Notes: a model not told the origin generated them from the sequence alone. Shown: positions 35,597-46,561, counted from the first letter of the stretch. The stretch is 64,000 bases of DNA from Viscum album (GCA_963277665.1 OY728159.1:1019917343-1019981342); one strand, 5' to 3'. A program made the numbers and translations.

Positions 35597-36389
35597 AATT
35601 GAAATCCGAGTTACGAGGAGGCCGCAGCGGTGCGGCGAAGTTTACGGGAATTTCGGGAGTTTTGGAGGTTTTCCCGGCGGTCCAGCGAGCTCCGGCGGGC
35701 GGAGCAGTTCCAGGCGGTGGATCCTGTAGGCGGTGGGCTCAACGGAGGCTCCTCAGCGCGGCGGTCCGAGACGGTGGCGGCGGAGGAGGCCGGCCATCCG
35801 GTCGGCTGGGCGGCGCCTCGCCGGTGCGGGCGAGGTGGGGTCGCGGTGTGCGACCCCGGCAGAGACCAAGACCCGCCTATGGCGAGTCTCCGCGTGGTGG
35901 AAGGACCGGCCATGTCGACCGATCAGTGGTAGCGGGCTGCATTCAGCAGGCCGCGGTGGAGTGGACCGGACCCGTGGCTGGACCGTGGGCTGGTCGGACC
36001 GTGTCGGTCCAGCCCAAGGGGTTTTCCCCTCCAACTTTGGACGCCCGTATCTTGAGCTACGGGTGTCCGTTTCGTGTGCCGTCACTGGCAGTGCGGACCT
36101 CGCGTCGAGGGGAACGTTTTGAGATGGTTTTGGGAATTTTTAATTCTCAAAACGAGGGCCCGCGGAGGTGCGACGCATCTTTAAGAGAATTGACATTTTT
36201 TTCGGGAGTCTTGTTTTGGACGGCACGGACACGTCTGACGTCTGTTTTGAGCGTTGTCAGCGGCGTTAGGACCCTGGTGTCGGGGCGAAGCTTTCCAGGG
36301 TGGTTTTGGGAATTAATGCCAGAGTTGAGGCATGGGACCCATCGCCCATATTTTGAGTTGTGAGCAGCGTTTAGCGACTTTTTCATCGG

Positions 36390-37060
36390 AAGTCCATTCG
36401 GGGCGTGTGAGTAGTCGATTCTGGATGTTTTTCCTAGGGGATTGCAATGGTGCAATCCGCCCGCCATAATTCTGCACGATGGTGCGGGCCCCAAGAGGGA
36501 CATTTGGGTGTTGATGGTGATTTTCCATCTATATCACCAAGAGGCCGTTTTAGAAAAGTGAATAGTCCATCTTGCGTGCTTTTCTAGAGGATGGCAATGG
36601 TGCGACCCGTTCGTTGAGTTTCGGGACAGGGTTGCAGGTCCACCGAAGCACCGCTCGTGCGCGGTGTTCTGGAATGCATCTTTTTCTCTGGATATCCGTT
36701 CCACTCAAGTGAGTAGTGCTTTTGACATTTTTTTCTGAGAGAATTGTGATGTTGCAGTTCGCCCGACCTTTTTCGGGAACGTGGTGTGGGTCCCACTCGA
36801 CCTGGCTTCGGTGAATAGTACCTTTTTCACTAGGTGTCCATTTTGGAAAATTGAGTGGTCAATCCCGTGTGTTTTTTTGACGGGATCATAGTGGTGTGAT
36901 CCGTTTGTTCAGTTGCGGGATCTTGGTGTGGGCCCCACACGGGTTGGTTACTGTGAATAGTACCTTTTTCCCCGGTTGACCGTTTCGGGCGAGTAAGTAG
37001 TCTACCTCGCGTGTTTTTCCATGAGGATTTCAACGGTGCAATCCATTGGGATGTGCATAG
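36390..37060. repeat. G1 5' LTR: five imperfect tandem units of 137-157 bp
   Basis: Units begin near 36400, 36557, 36708, 36851 and 36988. Each has a gtgagtagtc-like start, a gtgtttttc run, a gagga--gcaa-ggtgcgatcc block, a gtgcgggcccca or gtgtgggccccac palindromic core and gtgaatagtaccttttt. The same series occurs in the 3' LTR at about 43528-44175, so the array predates insertion. Confidence 0.75.
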
Positions 37061-37494
37061 TCTCCTTTAATATCTCATCAAATGTGGAATCATGAAAGGC
37101 GTACCGATGGTGGTTCTTTCTGAAATGCTTACAAAGAACCCTTGGCGCGCGATCGCGTGCACTCCCGTGTGAGTGGAGTAGATTCTTAATGAGATGTGGT
37201 TGGTTGTTCTTGGTCTGATGAGGTGGAAATCTGGCGAAGTTACATTTATGACTATCGTGTTGACGTTGGGGTGCCGTGTGCATGATAGCCTTAGGGATGG
37301 AGATGTGGTATACTCTGGGAGTATACGGGAATGCTTGGAAGTACATGTTGGGGATGTTTGTACCTGATAACGTTTGTACGCTTCGTTGGGGTTGAGATGG
37401 GGCCACACTTCATGTGGGCCCCACGTGTGTGTCGTGTTCTTCTTTGTGTACTTTTGACCTCTCGAGATGTAGAGAGTTCCTCGGTTCTCGTTTG

Positions 37495-37690
37495 TTGACC
37501 AGTAGGGTTGAGATTTTCCCCTGGCTCTGTTCTCCTTTGGTTGAACATCTGGGTTGAGTTTCCCCCTGGTTCTGCTTTCATTTGTTTGAACAAAAGGGTT
37601 GAGTGGTTTTTCCCCTGGTCCTGTTCACAATGGTTTAGACCAACAGGGTTGAGTTGTTTCCATTGGTTTTATTCTGGAGTTGGGTGGTTG
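37495..37690. repeat. G1 5' LTR: 48-bp minisatellite, four units
   Basis: Units contain ttgaccaacagggttgag followed by tttcccctggttctgtt, at about 48-bp spacing (37495, 37543, 37587, 37634). The 3' LTR has the same array at about 44620-44790. Confidence 0.8.
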
Positions 37691-37754
37691 CGTGATACCC
37701 ACTCCGAGTTGTGTTGGCCAATGTTGTGCCATCCAGTAGAAATGGCCAGAGAAG

Positions 37755-38310
37755 ATCCGGGTTTACCCTCCAGCGGGGCTGGGCAGTGGGTTACTCATCG
37801 GCTTCTTCAGTTTTACCCTCCAGCGAGGCTGGGCAGGGGGTTTCTCATTAACTTCTCAGGGTTTACCCTCCAATAGAGACTGGGCAGTGGGTCACCCAAT
37901 GACTCTTGAGGGTCTACCCTCTAGCGCGGCTGGGTAGTAGGTCGCATGTCGTCTCGTTCCAGGTCTACCCTCCAGCGCGGTTGGGCAGTGGGTCGCCTGT
38001 CGTCTTGTTCCAGGTCTACCCTCCAGCAGGGCTGGGCAATGGGTCACATGTCGTCTTGTTCCAGGTCTACCCTCTAGTAGGGCTGGGTAGTGGGTCGCCT
38101 GTCGACTTATTCCGGTACTACCCTCCATGTCTAGTTAGTGGGTCACCTGATGATGTATTAGGTTTTACCCTCCAGTAGGGCTAGGAAATGGGTCACCTGA
38201 TATCTTATTATGAATTACCCTCCAGCAGGGCTGGGCAGTGGGTCACCCGATATGTTATTATGAATTACCATCCAGCAGGGCTAGGCAGTGGGTCACCCAT
38301 TGGTATTTCA
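37755..38310. repeat. G1 5' LTR: 50-bp minisatellite, eleven units
   Basis: Eleven head-to-tail units of about 50 bp with core taccctccagcagggctgg and cagtgggtcacc, starting near 37764 and ending near 38300. Unit-to-unit variation is moderate. The 3' LTR carries only eight units (44888-45285), which explains most of the 131-bp length difference between the LTRs. Confidence 0.88.
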
Positions 38311-39584
38311 GACTCATTCCTTTCTACTAGGCTAGTCTATGGATTTCCTCTGTGATTAACGGAGTGGGACCCTTGGTTGTACGGGTCAGTGATGGAATGA
38401 CCTTGTCTTTGAGGAGACCTCTCAACTGGGGGGCAGCGACGAGGTGTGGTTTGACTTAACCCGGAACACTCAAGTATGAGGGGAAATTTTTCCCACAGAG
38501 ATGCGTCCTTGGGACATGACCTAAAACCGTGCAGGAGAGTCAGTTCCACTCAAAGAGGATAGTGTTGAGGTGTGGTGATTTGAGCCCCTTGACTTGTAGT
38601 TCGGGGTAGACGTGCGGGATGTTGTGCATCGATGGTTTTTACTTCTGGGACTGTTAGAAACTCACTTTCCTTGGGCCGAGCTACGGGGTGGAGATACCCT
38701 TACAACTTTGTTCGGGCTTCTTATTGATCATATGTATATGTATATAACTCGTTACAGTACCCACTTCTTGGGTTTGGTTACTCTCCTTCTAAGAGAAGCG
38801 AAGACGCGCAGGGTATGCCACGTGCTTTCTGTGTCTAGCTTCTCGTGGTTGGATGAGTCTACTCTCCTGCTATAGGTAGCAAAGACTCTACGGGAAGCTC
38901 ATCTTCTCACCATTTCCAGATCCTTGTTTCTGGACGAGTCTACCTTATTTCCTCTTGTTGGGTTGAGCTGGACTCTTTACTGCACTTTCGGTTGTACTCC
39001 TCTACTTTCCCCAGTTCGATCTACTTCTCACCCTTCGGTACCTCCTTTGTTTCTCCCTCAAGCCTTCAGGGTATCCTACTAAGTAATTTTATACTCACCC
39101 CTGCTTGGGCTTTTCCCACACTTGGTTTTCCCTTTTAGATGGCGGACAAGTTGGTCATGACTTCAGTGGTGCTTAGGAGTTCAGAAGTGGGGACTGTGTG
39201 CGGTGGTCGGAGTCAGGTTCCAGGTGGGGGACCCTTCCAGCTATTTACTTTTTTGTTCACCTGTTACCGAGTTATGGCACTTTTCTAGTTGGACGCGTGT
39301 TTTTTCCCTTTACTTTTCAGTGTACCTTCAGCTTTTACTTTGTACTGTTTAGAGGTCGATGCACTATTGTGGTTTATATATAGCAGTTTCCCTTTTCTTT
39401 ACTTATCTTTTCTTTTACTCTGCACTTTTTCATTGAGTGTGCTGCGTGTGTGTGTGTACAGGTACTCAGGCAAAGGCCTCCCCAAGTTGTTTAGCCTTTG
39501 GTGCTTGTCGCCAGCCCCTGGCCTATGGAGGTGGGCTTGGGGTAGTTGCGGCTCGATCCCGGGTAGGGTCGGGTCATGAAAAAT

Positions 39585-39595
39585 TGGTATCAGAG
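39585..39595 (+). other. G1 primer-binding site
   Basis: tggtatcagag matches the complement of the plant initiator-Met tRNA 3' end, three bases after the 5' LTR. Confidence 0.88.
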
Positions 39596-39918
39596 GTGGT
39601 TTGTTCCTTGGGACGTTGTTCGGATGTCCCTAAAAAGGAATTGGTTGGGATTTTGGGCAACGGTTTCAACGTGTCTCGACAGCGGCTCTCAGGTCGGGGA
39701 GTGCAGTGATGGTGCGGTGGCCGACGAATCCATTCATGAGGACCCTAATAACTCGCTTGTCAACTCGGCATGTTGAGACACTTGTTGCAAGGAAAATTTG
39801 GGTTGTGTGTCACATAAGATTGAGTCTTTTAATGTCCTTCTTGAGTTAGCTCCCCATCGTTGTTATTGGTATATACATATATGCGCATCTGACCGCGACA
39901 CTCCTTGATAATATTCAG

Positions 39919-41095
39919 GATGTCTCCATGAAGGCAGCTCGCCATGATAGCCACTTTGGTTCATGACGATGACCTTGTGAGCTATGAGGCCACAGTCTAG
40001 GACCCATCATGCGAGCCCCTTTCTCCGGGTGGGCCGGTAGCAGCACCCCCGCCTGTTGAGCAGCAGACACCTTCAACAGAGCAGGCTGATCTTGAGCGTA
40101 GGTTGAGCACACTCCGTGAGTTCCAGCTGTAGAGACCGCTGAGGGTCAGTGGTGAGCCAGACCCTCAGGAAACATAGGTTTTTCTAGAGACAATGGTTAG
40201 CCTTTTCAGGCATGTGCATATGCTGACAGATCAGAGAGTGGATTTGGCAGCCAACCTTTTTCGTGGAGCAGCTTGGCGTTGGTGGAGTCTTGTGACTCAG
40301 TTTCCCAACGAGTCGTCACTTTCATGGGACAACTTTAAGTTTTTTTTGTGAGGAGTTTTTGTCCTCCTTCTTGCCCTCCATTTGGATTTAGGAGCTCCTG
40401 CAGTTTCAGTAGAGAGGGATGACGGTGGCCGAGTACGCGTCTAGTTTCGCAGACCCTGCACGCTTTTACTCAGACCTAATCCATGATGACAACATCTGGG
40501 TGCAGAAGTTTGAGTAGGGTCTCTGCTGAGAGATTCATTCTGTCATAGTAACCTTGGGAATTTCCACATATGTCGGGGTTCTAGAGCAGCCGTTGGTGAC
40601 ATAGAGATTCCTGTCACGTTCTAGAGTTGGTGGTGGCAGCAGGCACGTTGGAGCCGAGACGTCTGCCACAGCTAGCGGGCATCGGCAAGCAGAACCTCGA
40701 CGCATGTGTATTTCTGAAAACCGAACTCAGGGCATGGTCATACACCACGGTGGTGCCGGAGGGCACCAGTGCATCCCAAATAGAGTCTATGCTATGCTTG
40801 CGATGGGCGAGGTCACCTGACACGAGATTGCCCGACCAGGAATGAAGAGAGCTTCGGGCAGGTAGCGAGTGCACCACCACGGCAGAGGCAACGCCGTGAT
40901 CAGAGTAGCACCCAGAGAGGTGGTGCTAGTAGAGGAGTGGGAGGACCTGGTAGTGGGGGACGACATTACGAGGTCTTCCCATCACCACTAGGTGGTCCAC
41001 GTCAGGCTCCAGGAGCTGACAGGTGGGACCGCGGGAAAGCCGCGAGCTTTGGATGTCTACGATCCAGCAGAGCATGTGGTGGTAATAGGTACGCT
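39919..41095 (+). pseudogene. G1 gag pseudogene with intact zinc knuckle
   Basis: Gag of a Ty3/gypsy element. It starts at the atgtctcca that corresponds to the gag start of G2 (atgcctcca, 48396) and is frameshifted soon after. The retrotransposon-gag core is readable at 40140-40600: SGEPDPQE, RVDLAANLFRGAAWRWW, SLVTQFPNESS, GMTVAEYASSF and FYSDLIHDD. A CCHC zinc knuckle at 40790-40831 (CYAC, GH, C spacing 2-4-4) is intact, followed by an Arg/Gly/Gln-rich basic segment. At least four stops or frameshifts disable it. About 390 codons would be the usual size for this lineage's gag before the protease. Confidence 0.88.
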
Positions 41096-41165
41096 CTACG
41101 GCTCTTCTACTTTTTGCAGTAGAATTTTTAGACTCTGTGTGTGGAATGATTTCCTCCCTGTTCCA
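41040..41165 (+). pseudogene. G1 aspartic protease remnant
   Basis: The phrase RALDVYDPAEHVVVIGTL at about 41040-41095 corresponds to the gypsy protease N-terminus. In a shifted frame the active-site block reads FLDSVCGMISS (41124-41156), i.e. the Gly of DSG is replaced by Val. Sequence typical of the rest of the protease and of RT is missing after it. Confidence 0.65.
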
Positions 41166-41249
41166 TTCTTGAGGTGTTACCATGGTGGCGCGGGGCATCG
41201 GTGTAACCCTTTGTTGGTATAATAAAATGTGTTAGACCTTTTTCTTTAG

Positions 41250-41455
41250 TTGATGGTGTCGACTCCATCGCTTTCTGAGCGTGTAAGAGAGTCTTGGTTG
41301 CAAGACATCGACTGTGAAATCATGCGTGACCAGATATCCTTGGGTGTTTCACCATATGGATATTCTGAAGGAGGGAATCACCGGGTCTTGTTCCAGGTGC
41401 GGGCGGTAATTCTAGTTGTGGAATGTGACGTAAGGGTTTGGTCAGGTAGGTGAGC
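41250..41455 (+). pseudogene. G1 RNase H-integrase linker fragment
   Basis: One open run with SLSERVRESWLQDIDCEIM, DQISLGVSPYGYSEGG and RVLF. This matches the segment that lies between RNase H and the integrase zinc finger in Ty3/gypsy pol. With the protease remnant 100 bp upstream, it shows that RT and most of RNase H were deleted. The integrase core is absent downstream as well. Confidence 0.6.
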
Positions 41456-41761
41456 TACCCCCGAGGTCCTTCAGACTATTTGAGAACATGAAAATGGATG
41501 GTGAGGTTCCCTACGGCCATGCCCTAAACCCAAGGTCAGGAGTGGGTGCACGACGTCTCCCACGTGACCCACCCGAGAAAAAGTGTGTGTGCTCCTATGA
41601 ACGTCATTGCTGAGGGCGGACCTTGCGTGAATGGATCAATCCTTTGGTCTGTGTGTGGTGGCGCAGAGCTGTGCAAGAGTTCTTCTGGGTACGGGAGAGC
41701 CAGGTGTGGGATTAGTGCCCTAAGTTGTTCCCTGTTTTTTCTATTCAGGGACAAAAATGTT
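41456..41761 (+). pseudogene. G1 3' end of pol
   Basis: No integrase core is visible. The last part (about 41700-41760) reads in one frame as SLFFLFRDKNVEGGD, comparable to the pol terminus of related gypsy elements, and runs straight into the polypurine tract. Confidence 0.5.
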
Positions 41762-41772
41762 GAAGGGGGGGA
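41762..41772 (+). other. G1 polypurine tract
   Basis: gaaggggggga directly before the 3' LTR, the plus-strand primer position. Confidence 0.8.
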
Positions 41773-41775
41773 TGA

Positions 41776-44700
41776 TGTGAGAACCCGGTTTTATTACTGC
41801 AAAAGACTTTGCAAGATTCTTTATGTTATTACAGAGCATCGCCTTCAGGCGGCGTGCAATTTCGAGCCTAGGAGTGCCCGGAATTAAATTTTCAGTGCGT
41901 TCACACTGGACACACCAAATAAATTGGATAAATCCTAAACAGTGATCCAGATCAGATATTTGAGTGTACGGATGGGTCCGGAATGAGGTGTTTACCCTAA
42001 GAACGACATAGAGCATATTGGCGCGGGATGTTTGGACCCCTCGCCCGCTACCGAAACGTTAAATGGATAAATTAATTAATTTATCTATTCGTTTAACATC
42101 TTAACTCAATTATCTCTTAAACAGTGGCTCGGATTAAAAAAATGAGGGCACCGTTGAGTCCGGAATTTTCCATTTACCCTAGGAGGGGTGTATGTTTCAT
42201 GGGTGCTGGCCTTCTGTGAAAAACGCTGCCAAGGGCCTTTTCGTAATTTAGCGGCCTCGATCGTTAAATTTTATAATATTTGAACGGGGCCTTGGATTAA
42301 AATTCTGATACCGCCGTTGCATTCAGAGCGTAGTTTTTAGCCCAGGGGAGGCTTAATCCCGACCCCGTCGGGAGTTCGGGTTCGGGCCGATGGGCGGGTG
42401 GTTAAGTGTTTTCTATTTAAACACTTAACCCACCCCCTCCCTCTCCTCCTTCTTCACCTAGACAGCAGTGGCGGCAGCCCCTCCCTCTCCTCCTCCACTC
42501 TGGTGAGGCATCTACGGCAAGGCAGCGGCGCGGCGGAGGACCCTCCGTGAAGCGTCGGGCAACGCCCCAACAGGTAGGAGGTTTTGGTTTGCGTTTTCAT
42601 TTCTGAACCTTCCTTTGAATTCAATTTTATGCATCGATTTAATATTAAATCTTCGAAAAAATCCCATGTACGTGTAGTATACAATTTTTTTCTTTCCATC
42701 ACATCTTTCGGAATTGAAATCCGAGGTACGAGGAGGCCACAACAGTCCGATGAAGTTTACGTGAATTTCGGGAGTTTTGGAGGTTTTTATGGCGGTCTGG
42801 CGAGCTCCGGCGGGCGCAAGAGTTCCAGGTGGTGGATCCGGCAGGCGGCAGGCTCAGCGGCGGCTCCTTTGTGCGGCGGTCCGAGATGGTGGCGGCGGAG
42901 GAGGCCAGCCATCCGGTCGGGCGGGCGGCGCCTCGCCGGTGCAGGCAAGGTGGGGTCGGGGTGCGCGACCCCGACAGAGACCAAGACCCGCCTATAGCGG
43001 GTCTCCGCGTGGTGGAAGGACCGGACATTTCATCCGGTCGGTGGCAGCGGGCCGCGGCCAGCGGGCTGCGGTGGAGTGGACCGGACCCGTGGCTGGGCCG
43101 TGGGCTGGCTGGGCAGACCGGCCGAACCAGGCCGGTCCGGCACAAGGGGTTTTCCCCTCCAACTTCAGACGCCCGTATCTTGAGCTACGAGTGTCCGTTT
43201 CGCGTGCTGTCAGCGGTAGCGTGGACATCACGTCGAGGGGAACGTTTTGTGATGGTTTCAAGAATTTTTAATTCCAGGAATGAGGGCCCATGGTGGCGCG
43301 ACACGTCTTTAAGTGAATTGACGTTTTTCTGGGGGTCTTGTTTTGGACGGCGCGGACGCATCTGACGTCTGTTTTGAGCGCCGTTAGCGGTGTTGGGACC
43401 CTGGCACTAGGGCAAAGCTTTCTAGGGTGGTTTCGGGCATTAAAGTTGGAGTTGTGGCATGGGATCCATGACCCGTCTTTTGAGCTGCGAGCAGCGTTTA
43501 GTGACTTTCTCATCGGGCGTCTGTTCGGGGCGTGCGAGCAGTCGATTCTGGATGTTTTTCCGAGCGGATTGCAATACTGCAATCCGCCCGCCCTAATTCC
43601 GCACGATGGTGCGGGCCCCATGAGGGTCGTTTGGGTGATGATAGTGATTTTACATCTCTATCACAGAGAGTACTTTTTGGACATGTGAATAGTCCATCTT
43701 GTGTGCTTTTTCGAGAGGATCGCAACGGTGCGACCCGTTCGTTGAGTTTCAGGACCGGGTTGCGGGTCCCACGAAGCACCGCTCGTGCACGGTGCACCGG
43801 AATGCATCTTTTTCTCCGGATATCTCTTCAACCAAGTGAGTAGTGCTTTTGATGTGTTTTTCCAAGAGCATTGCGATGACACAGTTCGCCCGACCTTTTT
43901 CAGGAACGTGGTGTGGGTCCCACCCGACCTGGCTACGGTGAATAGCACTTTTTTCACTTGGTGTCCATTTTGGGCGATTGAGTAGTCAATCCCGTGTGTT
44001 TTTATGGGGGGATCGTAGTGGTGTGATCATTTTTTTCAGTTGCAGGATCTTGGGGTGGGCCCCACACGGGTTGGTTACGATGAATAGTACCATTTTCACC
44101 GGTTGACCGTTTCGGGCAAGTAAGTAGTCTACCTCACGTGTTTTTCTGCGAGGATTTCAACGGTGCAATCCATTGGGATGTGAGGAGTCTTATTTGAGAT
44201 CTCATCAAATGTGGAAACATGAAAGGCGTACCGATGGTGGTTCTTTCCGCGATGCTTGCAAAGAACCCTTGGCGCGTGATCGCGTGCACTCCCGTGTGAG
44301 TGGAGTAGATGCTTAATGAGATTCGGTTGGTCGTGCCTAGTCCGATGAGGTGGAAATTTAGTGAAGTTACGTTTACGCCCTTCGCGTTGACGTTGTGGTG
44401 CCGTGTGCACGATAGCCTTAGGGCTGGAGATGTGGTATACTCTCGGAGTATACAGGAATGCTTGGAGGTACACATTGGGGATGTTTGTACCTAAGAACGT
44501 TTGTGAGCTTGGTTGGGGTTGAGATGGGGCCACACGTCATGTGGGACCCACGTGCGTGTCGTGTTCTACTTTGCGTACTTTTGACCTCTCGCGACGTAGA
44601 GGGTTCCTCTGTTCTCATTTGTTGACCAGCAGGGTTGAGATTTTCCCCTGGCTTTGTTCTTGTTTGGTTGAACAGACGGGTTGAGTCTCCCCCTAGTTCT

Positions 44701-46556
44701 ACTTTCATTTGTTTTACCAACAGGGTTGAGTGGGGTTTCCCCCTAGTCCTGTTCACGATGGTTTAGACCAGCAGGGATGAGTGGTTTCCCCTTGTTTTGT
44801 TCCGGAGCTGGGTGGTTGCGCGATACCCACTCCGAGTTCTGTTGGCCAGTATTATGCCATCCAGTATAAATGGCCAGAGAAGATCCGGGTCTACCCTCCA
44901 GTGGGGCTGGGAAGTGGGTTACTCATTGGATTCTTCAGTTTTACCCTCCAGTGAGGCTGGGCAATGGGTTGCTCATTTAATTCTCAGGGTTTACCCTCCA
45001 GTATAGACTGGGCAGTGGGTCACCCGACGAATCTTGAGGGTCTACCCTCCAGCATGGATGGGTAGTGGGTCACCTATCATCTTGTTCCAGGTCTACCCTC
45101 CAGCAGGGCTGGGCAGTGGGTCACATGTCGTCTTTTTCCAGGTCTACCCTCCAGCAGGGCTGGGCAGTGCGTCGCTTATCGACTTATTCCAGGTCTACCC
45201 TCCAGGGCTGGGCAGTGGGTCGCCTGATGATGTATTAGGGTTCACCCTCCAGCAGGGCTAGGAAGTGGGTCACCCATTGGTATTTCAGACTCAGTCCTTT
45301 CTACTAGGCTAGTCTGTGGCTTTCCTCTGTGATTACCGGAGCAGGACCCTTGGTTGTACGGGTCAGTGATGGAACGAACTTGTCTTTGAGGAGACCTCTC
45401 GACTGCGGGGCAGTGACGAGGTGTGGTTTGACCTGACCTAGAACTCTCAAGTATGAGGGGAACTTTCCCTACTAAGACATGTCCTTGGGACACGACCTAA
45501 AACCCATCGGGCGAGTCAGTGCCACCCAAAGCGGATAATGTCAAGGTGCGGTGATTTGAGCCCCTTGACTTGCAGTTCGGGGTAGACGTGCGGGGTGCTG
45601 GGCATCGATGGTGTTTACATCTGGGACTGTTGGTGACTCACTTTACTTGGGCCGAGCTATGGGGTGGAGATCCCCTTACAACTTTTTTTTGTCTTCTTAT
45701 TGCGCATATGTATGTGTATATACCTCGTTCCAGTACCCACTTCTTGGGTTTGGTTACTCTCTTTCCCAGAGAAGCTAAGACGGCGGGGTATGCCACTTGC
45801 TTTCTGTGTCTAGGTTATCATAGTTGGATGAGTCTACTCTCCTGCTATAGGTAGAGAATACTCGACGGGAAGTTCATCTTCTCACCGTTTCTATCTCCTT
45901 GTGTCTGGATGAGTCTACATTCTTTCCACTTTTTGGGTTGAGCTGGACTCTTTACTGCACTTTCAGTTGTACTCCACTACATTCCCCTATTCGATCTACT
46001 GCTCACCCTTCAGTAACTCATTTGTTTCTCCCTTGAGCCTTTGGGGTTTTCTACTGAGTAAGTTTATACTCACCCCTACTTGGGCTTTGCCCGCACTTGG
46101 TGTTCCCTTGCAGATGACAGATAGGTTGGTCGTGACTTCAGTGGAGCTTAGGAGTTCAGGATCGGGGACCGCGTGCAGTGGTCAGAGTTGGGTTCTAGGT
46201 GGGGGACCCTTCCATATTTTTACTTTTTTGTTCACATGTTGCCAGGGTGTGGCTCTTTTCTGGTTGGGCACATGTTTTTCCCCTTTACTTTTCAGCGTAC
46301 CTTCATCTTTTACTTTGTATTGTTTAGAGGTTGATGCACTATTGTGGTTTATATAGAGCAGTTTCCCTTTTCTTTACTTGTCATTTCTTTTACTCTGCAC
46401 TTTTGCATTGAGTGTGCTGCGTGTGTGTCTGTATAGGCACTCAGGCAAAGGCCTCCCCGAGTTGTTTAGCTTTTAGTGCATGTCGCCAGCCCCTAGCTTA
46501 TGGAGGCGGGCTTGGGGTAGTTGTAGCTCGAGCCCGGGTAGGGTCGGGTCATGACA
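41776..46556 (+). mobile_element. G1 3' LTR (4781 bp)
   Basis: Starts tgtgagaacccgg and ends catgaca, with intact TG...CA. It has the same internal order as the 5' LTR: TATA-like ctatttaaac (42412), CpG-rich leader (42450-43300), 140-155 bp repeats (43528-44175), 48-bp array (44620-44790), 50-bp array of eight units (44888-45285) and the ttatactcacccct box (46065). Many differences from the 5' LTR are C/T or G/A at former CpG sites (for example ccgcagcgg against ccacaacag near 42733), as expected from cytosine methylation. Confidence 0.92.
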
Positions 46557-46561
46557 TGAAC
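46557..46561. other. Target-site duplication of G1 (right), tgaac
   Basis: Exact repeat of 34665-34669; G2 LTR sequence (ccctgtcac) resumes immediately after. Confidence 0.92.

Larger units (their letters stand above)
34670..39581 (+). mobile_element. G1 5' LTR (4912 bp)
   Basis: Starts tgtaagaatccgg and ends ggtcatgaaa, where the CA end has changed to AA; the partner ends catgaca. Layout: AT-rich and CCGG-rich U3 (to about 35300), TATA-like atttaaac, pyrimidine stretch, CpG-rich leader (35340-36300), tandem 140-155 bp repeats (36390-37060), a 48-bp minisatellite (37495-37690), a 50-bp minisatellite (37760-38310), then a mixed tail with the ttatactcacccct box at 39088. No conserved protein is encoded, although the GC-rich leader is open in several frames on both strands. 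Confidence 0.92.
34670..46556 (+). mobile_element. G1: Ty3/gypsy derivative with 4.8-4.9 kb LTRs and internally deleted pol
   Basis: LTRs at 34670-39581 (4912 bp) and 41776-46556 (4781 bp), PBS at 39585-39595, an internal region of only 2.2 kb, PPT at 41762-41772, and a target duplication tgaac. The internal region holds gag, a protease remnant, a short piece of the RNase H-integrase linker and the pol end; RT and integrase cores are gone. It therefore depends on other elements or is a deletion relic. The two LTRs differ by roughly one base in ten where I compared them. It is GC-rich against an AT-rich background. Its lineage is that of G2 and G3, judging by LTR ends, gag start and PBS. Confidence 0.92.

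Noticed and set aside
35539..36363. 274-codon open frame on the plus strand
   Set aside because: It lies in the GC-rich leader of the G1 5' LTR, overlaps other long frames on both strands, and the equivalent in the 3' LTR (42777-43365) is in a different frame. There are no domain motifs. It is a consequence of few stops in GC-rich DNA.
36147..37408. Several minus-strand frames of 100-134 codons in the G1 LTR, repeated at 43.3-44.5 kb
   Set aside because: They occur in both LTRs because the LTRs are copies; composition is that of the tandem repeats, and no conserved motif is seen.
37755..38310. Regular 50-bp array as a CRISPR array
   Set aside because: The units vary along their whole length, there is no constant repeat/variable spacer division, the DNA is nuclear plant DNA, and the same array lies in both LTRs.
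39585..39595. tRNA-like sequence (tggtatcagag)
   Set aside because: Only the 3'-end complement of initiator-Met tRNA as a primer-binding site; no cloverleaf can be drawn around it.
34670..46556. Two 4.8-4.9 kb direct copies as a segmental duplication
   Set aside because: The copies have TG...CA ends, a primer-binding site after the first, a polypurine tract before the second, gag between them and matching 5-bp target duplications. They are LTRs.
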